This document shows, piece after piece, positions 10,785 through 19,999 of a stretch of DNA of 64,000 nucleotides (position 1 is its first letter; every line of letters begins with the position of its first letter). A program made the position numbers and the translations under genes. The stretch spans positions 1,054,001-1,118,000 of the forward strand of contig CAVQQI010000011.1 in NCBI GenBank assembly GCA_963714875.1, read 5' to 3'. The stretch is from JBAOHV01 sp963714875 (lineage in GTDB: Bacteria > Actinomycetota > Acidimicrobiia > Acidimicrobiales > Microtrichaceae). The notes below the pieces were generated by a model. The model did not search any database and was not told where the DNA came from. It was given only the letters and a program-made list of their open reading frames with translations.

Positions 10785-11458
10785 GCCGGCACCCGGTCGA
10801 CGGTGCGCTCGGGGGACGCGGCGAGCACCGACTCCGCAGCCCGGCGCAGCTCCGCGCTCTGCTCCGGTCCCGTGGGGAGGTGCGCGTACCAGGCCAGTTC
10901 GAACAGCAGCGACGCAGTGTCGAACGCGACGCCGGCGTCCGGGGTGGTCTGCGCAAGATCCTGGCGCAGCTCGCCGGTGGTGCGCCCGGCGACGTCGGGC
11001 AACTGACCCCGGTCGATCAGGGTCCGGACCAGCTGGCGGTACCGGGCCCGCAGCGCGGCTTTCCACTCGCCCTCGGACTCCAGACGGTCGGCATCCGACG
11101 CCCACTCCGACGCGCTCCGCCGGTGCTCGATCTCGATCGATGTGTCGGGTCCGTCCTCGACGCGGGCGGCGCGCACCCGGTGGCGCACCACGTACACCAC
11201 CACCGCGACGACCGCCGCGACCGCCGCCAGGATGAGCAGCCACGCCAGGATCGATCCGATGCCGCCGGCGAATCCGGAGCCCGTGTCGATCGTCCCGCCC
11301 GACGGCTCACCGCCGAAGAGGCGCTCGAGCTGACGCGCGATCCAGTCCGACAGGCGATCGAACCACGACTTGTCGTAGCGGAACTCGGGGCGCGCCATGA
11401 CGCGGCGCACCTGCTCGGCCAACTGCTCGGGGTCGGCGCTCGGATCCTGGAGGATCAC
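10781..11458 (-). CDS. DUF4129 domain-containing membrane protein
   Basis: A 225-residue protein with one central membrane helix (ILAWLLILAAVAAVVAVVVYVV) and a cytoplasmic DUF4129 part containing WKAALRARYRQLVRTL and RTTGELRQDLAQ. Starts and stops overlap both neighbours as ATGA (11458-11455 and 10784-10781), so it is translated as part of a tight operon with DUF4350, moxR and DUF58. DUF4129 domains recur next to MoxR systems and transglutaminase-like genes; no enzymatic role is established. Confidence 0.9.
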   Translation of the reverse strand: MILQDPSADPEQLAEQVRRVMARPEFRYDKSWFDRLSDWIARQLERLFGGEPSGGTIDTGSGFAGGIGSILAWLLILAAVAAVVAVVVYVVRHRVRAARVEDGPDTSIEIEHRRSASEWASDADRLESEGEWKAALRARYRQLVRTLIDRGQLPDVAGRTTGELRQDLAQTTPDAGVAFDTASLLFELAWYAHLPTGPEQSAELRRAAESVLAASPERTVDRVPA

Positions 11459-12378
11459 GTCGCGGTCCTCACCGCGGGCGCCGCCATACGCTGCTGTCGC
11501 ATCGCCAGGTCCCAGCCCTCACGACGGCACCGAAGATCCAGGTAGGCCCGCGCCGCGATGCACGCGGTCAGCGGTTCAGTGACCAGCAGGACCGCGGTGC
11601 TCGCTGCGCCGAGGAACCCGACCAGGGGCGAGCTGGGATCCAGCGAGAGGGCGAGCGCCGCGGGGCCGAACGACAACGACAGCCGGACCACCAGCGAGAT
11701 GCACAGCCCGCCGAAGCTGATCGCCAGTGCCCGGCCGTACGACGGCCAGGCGAGTTGCCAGCTCCGCTGGAACGCCCGCCACGGTCCGAGTCGCTCTGCG
11801 CCAGCTGCCACCGAGGTCAGGAACACCACCGCATCGCCGAGGATCCAGCCGACGCCGCCCAGGCATGCGGTCACCAGGTGCACCGCGGCGGTGAGCGGCA
11901 CGATCAACGCGGCGACCCAGGACCTGCGCAGCGCGAGCGACCCCAGCTCGGCCAGGGTGACCTCCTCGCCGCGGGCCAGCGCGGCTGCCATGTGCCCCAC
12001 GCACAGCCCCAGCAACGACAGCGCGACCAGTTGCAGCACCGAGGCGACCACCGCGAGCGGAGAGCTGGATCCGCTCGACAACGGCGACCAGAACTGGCCG
12101 GAGAGCAGGTTCCCGTCGAGATCGGGCGGGGCGACGATCGCGAGCGTCAGCTGCAGCAACCACACCGGGACGAACAGGCACGCGGTCAACGCCATCAAGG
12201 ACCCGAACCGGTGGCGCAGCAGTTCGAACCCCCCGTCGAGCACCGCGCCGACGCTCACCGGACGGAGATCGTCGAGCGGCCCACGCTGCCCCGGCGCTCC
12301 GCGGTGGCGACGAGCACGCCCGGGGGACTCGACCGCATCACCCCGCACCGACGCAGTCCCGGCCCCCTCGTGTCGCAC
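11455..12378 (-). CDS. Polytopic membrane protein, first gene of the MoxR operon
   Basis: A 307-residue protein. After a charged amino end of about 40 residues it carries about six hydrophobic segments, beginning RPVSVGAVLDGGFELLRHRFG, a pattern seen in glycerophosphodiester-phosphodiesterase membrane-domain-like proteins. The conserved GPWRAFQRSWQLAW element follows. I cannot assign a function. Its end overlaps the DUF4129 start by four bases, so it leads the operon 12378-7247. The divergent methyltransferase starts 55 bases away. Confidence 0.8.
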   Translation of the reverse strand: MRHEGAGTASVRGDAVESPGRARRHRGAPGQRGPLDDLRPVSVGAVLDGGFELLRHRFGSLMALTACLFVPVWLLQLTLAIVAPPDLDGNLLSGQFWSPLSSGSSSPLAVVASVLQLVALSLLGLCVGHMAAALARGEEVTLAELGSLALRRSWVAALIVPLTAAVHLVTACLGGVGWILGDAVVFLTSVAAGAERLGPWRAFQRSWQLAWPSYGRALAISFGGLCISLVVRLSLSFGPAALALSLDPSSPLVGFLGAASTAVLLVTEPLTACIAARAYLDLRCRREGWDLAMRQQRMAAPAVRTAT

Positions 12379-12433
12379 CCGGCGAATCTACCGTGCGGTT
12401 CCCGCCCGACTGCGGCCTTGGCAGACTGTGCCC

Positions 12434-13219
12434 ATGGCGCACCGCGGCGAGCAGCACTTCGGCGAGGGGTTCGCCGCGGACACCTACGGCCATGGCTTCG
12501 CGGAGGTCTACGACGAGTGGTACCCCGCGGACGAGGCCACCGTCGACGCCGTTGCGCTGATCTCCGAGCTCGCCGGTGCGGGCGGCTCGGTGCTCGAACT
12601 CGGTGTGGGGACGGGACGCCTCGCGGTGCCGCTGGCCGAACGCGAGCACCGCGTGGTGGGCATCGACTCGTCGAGCGCCATGCTGGCCCGTCTCGCGGAG
12701 AATGCTGGACACCTCCCGCCAGGAGCGATCGAGGTCATCGCCGGCGACCTCGCCGACCCGGTCACCTGGCCCGCCGGGCCGTTCGAGGTGGTCGTCGCCG
12801 CGTTCAACCTGGTGTGCAACCTGACCGACCCCGTCCAGCAGGCCGCGCTGTTCGCTGCCGCCGGCGCCGCGCTCGCCCCGGGCGGCCACCTGGTGGTCGA
12901 GACGTTCGTGCCGGCGTCCCTGGACCGCCGTGAACGTCACCTGGAGGTGCGGGAGGTGACCGCGACGGGCGTGGTGCTGATCGCATCGGACACCGATCCG
13001 ACCGGCGGGATCGTGACCGGCCAGCACATCGAGCTCCGTGACGGCCAGCCGGTCCGACTACGACCGTGGCGCCTGCGCCTGACCACAGCGGCGGAGCTGG
13101 ACCGCTGGGCGGGCGATGCCGGGTTGGAGCTGGTCAGCACCGGCGCCGACTGGGCCGACCCATCTCACTCCGACCGTCCAGGATCGACGACCCGGATCGG
13201 CATCTACCGGCGCGGCTGA
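12434..13219 (+). CDS. Class I SAM-dependent methyltransferase
   Basis: A 261-residue protein with a Rossmann-type methyltransferase core: motif I VLELGVGTGRLAVPL near residues 55-69, an acidic motif II strand VVGIDSSSAML and EVVVAAFNLVCN as motif IV. The amino end (YGHGFAEVYDEWYP) is typical of small-molecule methyltransferases. ATG 12434 is chosen because the longer open frame upstream is a shadow of the divergent membrane gene. The substrate is not recognisable. Confidence 0.88.
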   Translation: MAHRGEQHFGEGFAADTYGHGFAEVYDEWYPADEATVDAVALISELAGAGGSVLELGVGTGRLAVPLAEREHRVVGIDSSSAMLARLAENAGHLPPGAIEVIAGDLADPVTWPAGPFEVVVAAFNLVCNLTDPVQQAALFAAAGAALAPGGHLVVETFVPASLDRRERHLEVREVTATGVVLIASDTDPTGGIVTGQHIELRDGQPVRLRPWRLRLTTAAELDRWAGDAGLELVSTGADWADPSHSDRPGSTTRIGIYRRG

Positions 13220-13224
13220 CGACC

Positions 13225-13270
13225 GAGCGACCCCCGACTGCAGAGCGACCCCCGACTACAGAGCGACCCC
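13225..13270. repeat. 18-bp tandem repeat, 2.5 copies
   Basis: Two 18-base units GAGCGACCCCCGACT(G/A)CA at 13225-13242 and 13243-13260 plus 10 bases of a third at 13261-13270. The array spans the gap between two convergent genes and supplies the TAG stop and last codons of the inositol-monophosphatase-like gene. Confidence 0.9.
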
Positions 13271-14173
13271 GCGCCGTTCGAGGGCTGCCAGGATCCTCGG
13301 GCGCAGCTGCTCGGCGATCCCCTCATTGGCATACGCAGCCCACGCGACGGGCGTCGAGGTGTCGATCGGCGCACACAACACCCCGCCGGGCAACGCCTCG
13401 ACCACGACGCCGGCCGCCCGTGCCACCGGCAGCGCCGCCAGGTCGTAGGGGTGGGTCGCGAACCCCGACGGATGCAGCAGGGGTCGCGGATCGATCACGG
13501 CAGCGGCAGCACCGCCGGCGACGGCGAGGAGCTGACCGGCGCTGCACGGGTAGAGATCGTCGTAGACCTCCCAGCCCGAGAGGACCTCGTCGGCGAACTC
13601 GCCGATGGGTCCGTGTCCGCCGGGCAGCAGACGCACCACCGTCACGAAGCACCGTGTCGGATCCGCACTGCTGAGGGGCTCCAGCCGCGCCGGGCGACCA
13701 GGGCCCCGGCCGACCAGGTCGTCATCCACGACCGAGAGCCCGGCATCGCCCGCGTGTGCGACGGTTCCCCGGGCAGCGCGCTCTGTCGGAAGCTCGACCG
13801 CGGCGGCGTGCGTCAGCTCGTCGAGCGTCGCAGCCCCTCGGCCGGCACCGAGCAGCACCCAGGCGCTGCGGAGCCCGGCAAGGTAGCTGCGGGTGCCGTC
13901 GACGGGATCGGCGACATAGATCCAGGGACCGCCGTCACCGATCGGCAGGGGTTCGTCGAAGCCCTCGATGACGAGTCGGCCCGGCCAGTGGTCGCCGCAC
14001 CGTCGACGCAGTTCGTCGACGAGCACGTGGTCGGCCCGGGCATCCACGCCGAACACGTCGTCGCCGCCCTCGGTGCGCACCACCAGGTGGTCGGACGCGA
14101 CATGCGCGGAGCGCACCGCGTCACGGACCGCCCGGCCGACCTCGGCGAGTTCGGCGGAGAGCTGTCGTTCCAT
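13256..14173 (-). CDS. Inositol monophosphatase family-like protein
   Basis: A 305-residue protein with the metal-binding signature ADPVDGTRSY near residue 88 (family DPxDGT), a preceding acidic loop VIEGFDE near 68, and a later YDDLYPCSAGQLL region. This suggests a magnesium-dependent phosphatase of the FIG superfamily. The usual late WD motif is not clear (HPYDLAALPVARAAG may replace it), so the substrate class, including inositol phosphate, is uncertain. The last codons lie in an 18-base tandem repeat. Confidence 0.75.
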   Translation of the reverse strand: MERQLSAELAEVGRAVRDAVRSAHVASDHLVVRTEGGDDVFGVDARADHVLVDELRRRCGDHWPGRLVIEGFDEPLPIGDGGPWIYVADPVDGTRSYLAGLRSAWVLLGAGRGAATLDELTHAAAVELPTERAARGTVAHAGDAGLSVVDDDLVGRGPGRPARLEPLSSADPTRCFVTVVRLLPGGHGPIGEFADEVLSGWEVYDDLYPCSAGQLLAVAGGAAAAVIDPRPLLHPSGFATHPYDLAALPVARAAGVVVEALPGGVLCAPIDTSTPVAWAAYANEGIAEQLRPRILAALERRGVAL

Positions 14174-14251
14174 CGCACCGTGCTAGTCGAGCCTGCCGTG
14201 CTGGTCGACGCCGGGTGGGTGACGGGCTGCGGCGCCCCCTACCTTGGGGCC

Positions 14252-14716
14252 ATGCCTCGTCTCAAGGTCGCCACCACCCTCGATGCCACGCCGGAGCAGG
14301 TCTGGGCCGACATCGAGGACATCGCCTCCCACGTCGAGTGGATGGAGGACGCCGTCGAGATCACCTTCACCTCCGACACCGATTCCGGGGTGGGCACCAC
14401 GTTCGACTGCGACACCAGGATCGGGCCGTTCCGACTGACCGACCACATGGAGATCACCAGCTGGAAGCCCGGACGCGAGATGGGCGTACGCCACGTCGGG
14501 ATGGTCACCGGCAGCGGCGTGTTCACCCTGACACCGGTGCGCAAGGGGCGTGGCAGGAAGGCGGTCCAGCAGACCCGCTTCGTGTGGACCGAACGACTGC
14601 GATTCCCGTGGTACTTCGCCGGACCGCTCGGCGCCGTGGCGGCCAGGCCGCTGCTGCGCCATGTCTGGAAGACGAACCTCAAGAACCTGCAGCAGCGCTT
14701 CGACGACCGGGGCTAG
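14252..14716 (+). CDS. SRPBCC family protein
   Basis: A 154-residue START/Bet-v1-like protein: opening strand RLKVATTLDATPEQVWADI, then HVEWM, a central EITSWKPGREMGVRH and a long carboxy-terminal helix ending LKNLQQRFDDRG. Such folds bind hydrophobic ligands; none is predictable here. ATG 14252 follows TACCTT (14240-14245) by six bases, a leaderless arrangement. It converges on the rhomboid gene and the two stops share one CTAG. Confidence 0.85.
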   Translation: MPRLKVATTLDATPEQVWADIEDIASHVEWMEDAVEITFTSDTDSGVGTTFDCDTRIGPFRLTDHMEITSWKPGREMGVRHVGMVTGSGVFTLTPVRKGRGRKAVQQTRFVWTERLRFPWYFAGPLGAVAARPLLRHVWKTNLKNLQQRFDDRG

Positions 14717-15558
14717 AGCAGTGGTGCAGCGGTGAACGCGGTCGCTGCTGCGATGCCGCCGACGAGGAAGGCCATGCCGAACCCCACCACCACCGTGGTC
14801 CGCAGCGCCGCACCTTCCTGCGGCCACCGCAGCGGCTGCAGGACGTAGCCCGCCGCAGCACCGGCCAGCAGTCCACCGACGTGGCCGCCGATCGAGATGC
14901 CCGGGATGACGAAGGTCAGCACCAGGTTGATCGCCACGAGCCCGCCGATGCCGGACTGCCACGGGTTCTGCTTCGCCCGGAGCTGCAGCACGATCAGCGC
15001 ACCCATCAGGCCGAACACCGCGCCCGACGCGCCCACGGTCGGGGCCAGCGGATCGATGACCATCACCGCAAGTGACCCGCCGAGCAGCGACACGACGTAG
15101 AGCACGGCGAACCGCAGCCGGCCGAGCGCGGGTTCGAGCTCCTGGGACAGGAACCAGAGCAGCAGCATGTTCATGCCCAGGTGGAACAGTCCGGCGTGCA
15201 GGAATGCCCCGGAGAACAGTCGCCACCACTCGCCCTCGGCCACGAAGGGCCCGAAGAGCGCCCCGCGTTCCAACACGGGGCCTCCGGCCCCGTAGGGGTT
15301 GCCGCTGAGCACGGTCATCAGCACGAACACCGCGACGTTGATGCCGATCAGCACCTTGCCGACGACCACCTCGCTGTGGCCCCGGAACAGCTGCGACGAG
15401 CTGACCACGCGCTGCGGGCGAGCGGCGACGCACTCCGGGCACTGGAAGCCGACCGAGGCCTGACGCATGCACGACGGGCAGATCGGGCGCTCGCAGCGCT
15501 GGCAGCGAACACCGGCGGCCCTGTCGGTGTGGCGATAGCACACCACCTCGTCGGTCAT
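14713..15558 (-). CDS. Rhomboid intramembrane serine protease with amino-terminal zinc fingers
   Basis: A 281-residue membrane protease. Residues 7-43 form Cys/His zinc fingers (C7, H10, C19, C22, C27, C30, C40, C43) like the B-box-type head of actinobacterial rhomboids. Six helices follow, with catalytic Ser179 in GASGAVFG and His226 in GGHVGG, plus the HxxxN stretch FLHAGLFHLGMN. The start ATG 15558 lies seven bases after TAGGTT (15571-15566); the longer open frame upstream lacks support. It cleaves other membrane proteins; substrates unknown. Confidence 0.94.
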   Translation of the reverse strand: MTDEVVCYRHTDRAAGVRCQRCERPICPSCMRQASVGFQCPECVAARPQRVVSSSQLFRGHSEVVVGKVLIGINVAVFVLMTVLSGNPYGAGGPVLERGALFGPFVAEGEWWRLFSGAFLHAGLFHLGMNMLLLWFLSQELEPALGRLRFAVLYVVSLLGGSLAVMVIDPLAPTVGASGAVFGLMGALIVLQLRAKQNPWQSGIGGLVAINLVLTFVIPGISIGGHVGGLLAGAAAGYVLQPLRWPQEGAALRTTVVVGFGMAFLVGGIAAATAFTAAPLL

Positions 15559-15632
15559 GGCCCGGAACCTACCTGCGCCATCGCACCACGCCGTCGGTGG
15601 TGGCACCGATCCTGAGAGCGGTGGCAGGGTCC

Positions 15633-16991
15633 TCAGCTCGGCGGGGCGTGCTCGGGGAGCTGCTCGTCGCCATCGAGCAGACGTTCGACCGCCTGCACCG
15701 GCAGGTCGACCAGGTCCGGGCGGTGTGCCATCTCGTAGGCGACCTCGTAGACCGACTTGTCCAGCTCGAACACGCTCAACAGGGCATCCCGACTCGTGCG
15801 CGCCTGGGGCAGCAGACGGTGTGCGTCATCGACCTCGGCATAGCCCGCCAGGAACGTGTTGACGTTGCGGACCGTCCAGGCATCGGCCAGGACCCGCAAC
15901 TCCCTGTCGGGCTCCTCCTGCTGGCGCAGCGCGGCAGCGGCTGCGTGCTGGAACGAGCGTGTCATGCCCGCCACGTCGCGCAGCGGCGAGGACGGGCGGC
16001 GACGCTCGGGCAGCGGTCGGGCCGGTTCGCCCTCGAAGTCCAGCACCATCCAGTTGCGCTGGAGACGCAGCACCTGCGACAGGTGGAGGTCGCCGTGGAT
16101 GCGGATCGCAGCGCCGAGGTCGTCCGCATCCCGCAAGCGGTCGTAGATCGCCTGGATGCGGTCGGTGGCGAGGCGCCCCGTGGCGACCCTGGAGAGCTGC
16201 GCCGACATGTCGACGGCCCAGGCTGCACCGTCGGCGTGTTCCGCGCCGAAGGCCTCGGCGAGCGCGACGTGCAGGTGCGCGATGTTCTCGCCGAGCAGGC
16301 GCGCGTCGTCGGCGAAGTCCAGCTTGCAGTCCCTCGGCGGACGACGCAGGTTGAACAGCTCGCGCAAGGAGCTGTCGGCCAGCTCGGCGCCATCGCCGCG
16401 GCTGCGTTCGTAGCGCCGCACCACGGCCAGGTCGGTCTGGTTCCGGCGCCACACCGCGACCGGCACGGGCACCCCACCGAAGCCGACCTTGCCCAGCCGC
16501 TCGGTCACCTCGACGTCGGGGTTCGGTCCCGGCTGGACCTGCCGGAAGACCTTCAGGATGTAGCGCTCGTCGAGCACCAGCGACGTGTTGGACTGCTCGC
16601 CGACCTGGGGTCGCACCGTGTTGAGGTGCAGGTCCGGGGCCACGTGGTGGGCGAACGCCAGCCCGAGCTCCTCGTCGGCCAGCGCGTCGAACAGGTGCGC
16701 GTCGCCACGCGGCGTGTCCATCCGGCCGAGGATCGCCGAGTCCGGCAGATGCCCCGGACGCTCGGGGGTGGCACCGACGGGGATCTGGTACCAGCGGGGC
16801 TCCCCACGCCCGTCGTCGGGTCGCACCTCGATCAGCAGCCACAGCAGGGTCGGCCAACCGTCACGCAGGGTGTCGACCCGGCGGATCTCCACACGTGGGC
16901 GGTCGACCGCTCCGTACCAGCGCTGACCCGCCAGGAACGTGGGCAGGAGCGTGGCCAGCTCGTGGGAGAAGGTCGCAGCGTCGATGCGCAG
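15633..16991 (-). CDS. mak: Maltokinase (Mak/Pep2), probable CTG start
   Basis: Phosphorylates maltose to maltose-1-phosphate, the donor for GlgE. The kinase core shows SNTSLVLDERYILKVFR, the catalytic IRIHGDLHLSQVL and VLDFEGEPARP (Asp of the DFE-type motif). The family's amino-terminal cap, here LLPTFLAGQRWYG, is encoded upstream of the first GTG (16892), so translation must begin earlier. The only room before an in-frame TAG (16997-16995) is codon CTG at 16991, with AGCAGG six bases before it. The alternative is a truncated start at 16892. The gene lies 20 bases after the SGNH lipoprotein gene. The partner genes treS and glgE are within 8 kb. Confidence 0.88.
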   Translation of the reverse strand: MRIDAATFSHELATLLPTFLAGQRWYGAVDRPRVEIRRVDTLRDGWPTLLWLLIEVRPDDGRGEPRWYQIPVGATPERPGHLPDSAILGRMDTPRGDAHLFDALADEELGLAFAHHVAPDLHLNTVRPQVGEQSNTSLVLDERYILKVFRQVQPGPNPDVEVTERLGKVGFGGVPVPVAVWRRNQTDLAVVRRYERSRGDGAELADSSLRELFNLRRPPRDCKLDFADDARLLGENIAHLHVALAEAFGAEHADGAAWAVDMSAQLSRVATGRLATDRIQAIYDRLRDADDLGAAIRIHGDLHLSQVLRLQRNWMVLDFEGEPARPLPERRRPSSPLRDVAGMTRSFQHAAAAALRQQEEPDRELRVLADAWTVRNVNTFLAGYAEVDDAHRLLPQARTSRDALLSVFELDKSVYEVAYEMAHRPDLVDLPVQAVERLLDGDEQLPEHAPPS

Positions 16992-17011
16992 TGTCTACCT
17001 GCTCGGCCCGA

Positions 17012-17857
17012 TCAGCCGGAAACGCGAGCGGCCTCGGCATCGATGCGCTCGAGCGCCACCCGTGCCAGTTCCATGCCGTAGCGGCGGGCGCCCGGGGACT
17101 CGACCGGGCACGGCCGTGGCCATCCCCCGGGCAGGAGCTGCGACACCGAGCAGTGGAAGTGCAGGTCCGTCTCGCTGACCCGGATGCGGACCTGACCCTC
17201 CTGGCAACCGCCCCTGGACTCCTCGTCAGGCCGGCACGGCAGCGAGACCTGGTACCGGTCCTCCGTGTCGAGCACCACGGCCCCGACGTGTGCGAGCGTC
17301 ATGCCAGGGTGTGACTCGGCGACCCGGGAGGCGACGAGGCCGAGGTGGTCGTCCCCCGTCCAGCCCGGCAGGAACGGCGACGAGGTCGGACCCCAGGTGA
17401 ACACGAACGGCACGTCTGCTGCTTCGGCCGCGTCCGCGATCTGGCGCAACGCGCTCTCGTACCGGGCGAAGAACTCCGGGGTGCCGTCGACGGGGAGGGA
17501 ACCGTCCGGGTTGCGCATGCACCGGGTGAACGAGTTGCCGACCGTCGACACCACGATCACCGTCGGACGTTCCGACACCGGCCGGGCCAGGTCCCGGCGC
17601 ACCGGCGCGACCAGGTCGCACGCTGCCAGACCGGGGAATCGAAAGCCCGTGACCCGCCTGCCGGCCTCCTCGACCGCGGCGTCGGACCAGGGGGATGCCT
17701 GGAACGAGATGCTGTCGCCGTAGATGCCGATCGCGGGTGCCAGGGGTACCGGCGGGGCTGGCGGCGCACACGCGCTCAGCGCCAGCGCTGCGAACAGCGC
17801 GACCACCGTCGCCTTTCCCCACATGGGTCGATCCGTCCTGTGTGCAGCGTGCGCCAT
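17012..17857 (-). CDS. SGNH-hydrolase-like lipoprotein
   Basis: A 281-residue predicted lipoprotein: signal helix VVALFAALALSAC with the lipobox cysteine at residue 30, then an SGNH-type strand with AIGIYGDSISFQ and VIVVSTVGNSFTRC. The carboxy part ends with HFHCSVSQLLPGG, cysteine-rich and possibly disulfide-bonded. ATG 17857 and ATG 17824 (MWGKATVV) are both possible. It is divergent from an acyltransferase whose own carboxy-terminal domain is also SGNH-like, so both may act on envelope acyl groups. The late Asp-His pair of true hydrolases is not clear here. Confidence 0.78.
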   Translation of the reverse strand: MAHAAHRTDRPMWGKATVVALFAALALSACAPPAPPVPLAPAIGIYGDSISFQASPWSDAAVEEAGRRVTGFRFPGLAACDLVAPVRRDLARPVSERPTVIVVSTVGNSFTRCMRNPDGSLPVDGTPEFFARYESALRQIADAAEAADVPFVFTWGPTSSPFLPGWTGDDHLGLVASRVAESHPGMTLAHVGAVVLDTEDRYQVSLPCRPDEESRGGCQEGQVRIRVSETDLHFHCSVSQLLPGGWPRPCPVESPGARRYGMELARVALERIDAEAARVSG

Positions 17858-17896
17858 GAACTCTGAACGGTTCGACGGGCCGGTAACTTGAACTTC

Positions 17897-19999
17897 GTGC
17901 AGGTGCTGGGGCAAGGAGAACCGACGCGCGTCCCCGCCCCGATCGAGGCCGAGGCGCTGGGGCACGTCCCTGCGCTCGACGGCATGCGAGCGGTCGCCGT
18001 GGCAGCGGTGCTGCTGTTCCACGGCGAGATCACGGGCGTCGAGGGCGGATTCCTGGGCGTGTCGGTGTTCTTCACGTTGTCGGGGTTCCTCATCACCTCG
18101 CTGCTGCTGCGCCAGTGGGCTGCCTCGACCACCGACCCCAGCTCGACCACCGACCCCGGCTCAGCGCACGGGGTCGATCTGCGCCGCTTCTGGTCACGAC
18201 GCTTCCGACGGCTGCTCCCCGCGTCGTGGTTGACGATCGCCCTGGTGCTGCTCATGGGCTGGGCGGGCGCGTGGGACGTCGACCAGCTGCGGGCGCTGCG
18301 CGGCGACGTCCCCTGGTCCCTCGCCGAACTGGTCAACTGGCACTTCATCGTGCAGGGCACCACGTACGGGGCATCACAGACCGCTCCGTCACCGCTCGAG
18401 CACTTCTGGAGCCTGGCGATCGAGCAGCAGTTCTACGTGCTGCTGCCGGCGCTGTTGGTGCTGATCCTGGTGCGCCGCTCCCGGGGTTCGGCCGAGCGCT
18501 CCCCCCGCCGTCGCCTCCGGATGCTGGTCGGCGTCCTCGCCGCACTCACGGCGGTCTCCGCGGCACTCAACGGGGTGCTGGCACGAGGCTCGATCGACCG
18601 CGCGTACTTCGGCACCGACACCCGCGCTGCAGAGCTCCTGATCGGCGCACTGCTGGCGTGCGTCATGCTGCGACGCCTGCGCGTCACCGGCGCGGCGCGC
18701 ATCGCGGCGATCAGCGCCGGCACGGTGGGGCTCGCTGTGCTGGCAGTGCTGTTCCACACCGCACAGCTGTCGAGCGGCTGGCTGTACCCGTGGGGTCTGA
18801 TGCTGACCGCCCTGTCCACCGCTGCACTGGTGGCGGGCGCGGTGCAGACCGGTCCGCTGTCGGGGGTGCTCGCGCTGGCCCCCGCGGTGGCGCTCGGTCG
18901 GATCAGCTACGGCGTCTACCTGCTGCACTGGCCGATCTTCCTGTGGCTCAACCCGGCACGGGTCGGCTGGGACGGAGCATCGCTGTTCGCACTGCGCGTC
19001 GCGGTGACCCTGGTGGCGGCGACCGCGATGTACCACCTGGTCGAGCAGCCCGTCCGCACCGGTCGGCTGGTCAGCACCCGCACCGCCCGCGTCGCGGTGC
19101 CGTCCCTGGCGGTCGTGCTCCTGCTCGGCAGCTTCTCGCTCACCCGGGACCTGCCCGATCCACCGGACTTCCTGCAGACACGGGATCCCGGCGAGGTGAC
19201 CATCCGAGAGGTCACCACCACAACGACCACGACGACGACCACCACGACGACCCTGCCGCCGCCAGGTGTGACCGCTCCACCCACGACCGCACCACCGCCG
19301 ACGCCGCCCCCACGACGACCCCAACGGGTCCTGCTCGTCGGTGACAGCGTCGCTGCGAGCATCGAGGACGCGCTGGGCGACGCACTCAACGCACGCGGCA
19401 TCACCTTCGCCACCTCCGCGGCGCCCGGGTGCGGTGTGCTGACCGGTGACCCCGCGGATGCCCAGGGCCAGCCGCTGTCGTTCACCACGGCCTGCAACGA
19501 CGCCGTGCCCGGCATCCAGACCAACGCCGTGGGAGAGGTCGGACCCGACCTCGTCGTGTCGCTGTCGCTGTGGGAGTCGGTCGATCGGATCGTCGACGGG
19601 AGCTTCTACCAGGTGGGAACCCCCGCTGCGGACCAGATGATGCGACAGCTGTACGACCAGACGATCCAGCGGCTCACCAGCGGCGGCGCGGCGGTCGCGT
19701 TCGCGACGATGCCGGCCAGCGTCGACGGCCGCAGTCGCCTGGCCGACGCCGAGGGCAACCGTCGCCTCGACATCGTCAACGGCCTGCTGCTGGATCTGGG
19801 TGCAACCCACCCCGGGCCGGTGACGACGCTGCGCTTCGACCAGATCGTCTGCCCGACCTCGCCGTGTCCGACCACGGTCGACAACGTCGTGCTGCGCCCG
19901 GCCGACGGCACCCACTTCGACGAGCCGACCGGCGCCCGATTCGTCGCGGAGCGCCTGGCCGACCAGATCGCCGCGCTCGACCTGAACGCGCTCGCCTGA
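17897..19999 (+). CDS. OafA/YrhL-type acyltransferase with carboxy-terminal SGNH domain
   Basis: A 700-residue membrane acyltransferase that probably O-acylates a surface glycan. The acyltransferase-3 domain opens with HVPALDGMRAVAVAAVLLFHG and GGFLGVSVFFTLSGFLI, followed by RRFWSRRFRRLLPA and about ten helices. A Thr/Pro-rich linker (about residues 439-470) leads to an SGNH domain: GDS near 481 and the DGTHF Asp-His pair near 670. The start is GTG 17897, seven bases after TAACTT (17884-17889); TTG 17888 is in frame but would lie on the -10 itself. It converges on treS with a shared stop-codon hairpin. Confidence 0.9.
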   Translation: MQVLGQGEPTRVPAPIEAEALGHVPALDGMRAVAVAAVLLFHGEITGVEGGFLGVSVFFTLSGFLITSLLLRQWAASTTDPSSTTDPGSAHGVDLRRFWSRRFRRLLPASWLTIALVLLMGWAGAWDVDQLRALRGDVPWSLAELVNWHFIVQGTTYGASQTAPSPLEHFWSLAIEQQFYVLLPALLVLILVRRSRGSAERSPRRRLRMLVGVLAALTAVSAALNGVLARGSIDRAYFGTDTRAAELLIGALLACVMLRRLRVTGAARIAAISAGTVGLAVLAVLFHTAQLSSGWLYPWGLMLTALSTAALVAGAVQTGPLSGVLALAPAVALGRISYGVYLLHWPIFLWLNPARVGWDGASLFALRVAVTLVAATAMYHLVEQPVRTGRLVSTRTARVAVPSLAVVLLLGSFSLTRDLPDPPDFLQTRDPGEVTIREVTTTTTTTTTTTTTLPPPGVTAPPTTAPPPTPPPRRPQRVLLVGDSVAASIEDALGDALNARGITFATSAAPGCGVLTGDPADAQGQPLSFTTACNDAVPGIQTNAVGEVGPDLVVSLSLWESVDRIVDGSFYQVGTPAADQMMRQLYDQTIQRLTSGGAAVAFATMPASVDGRSRLADAEGNRRLDIVNGLLLDLGATHPGPVTTLRFDQIVCPTSPCPTTVDNVVLRPADGTHFDEPTGARFVAERLADQIAALDLNALA

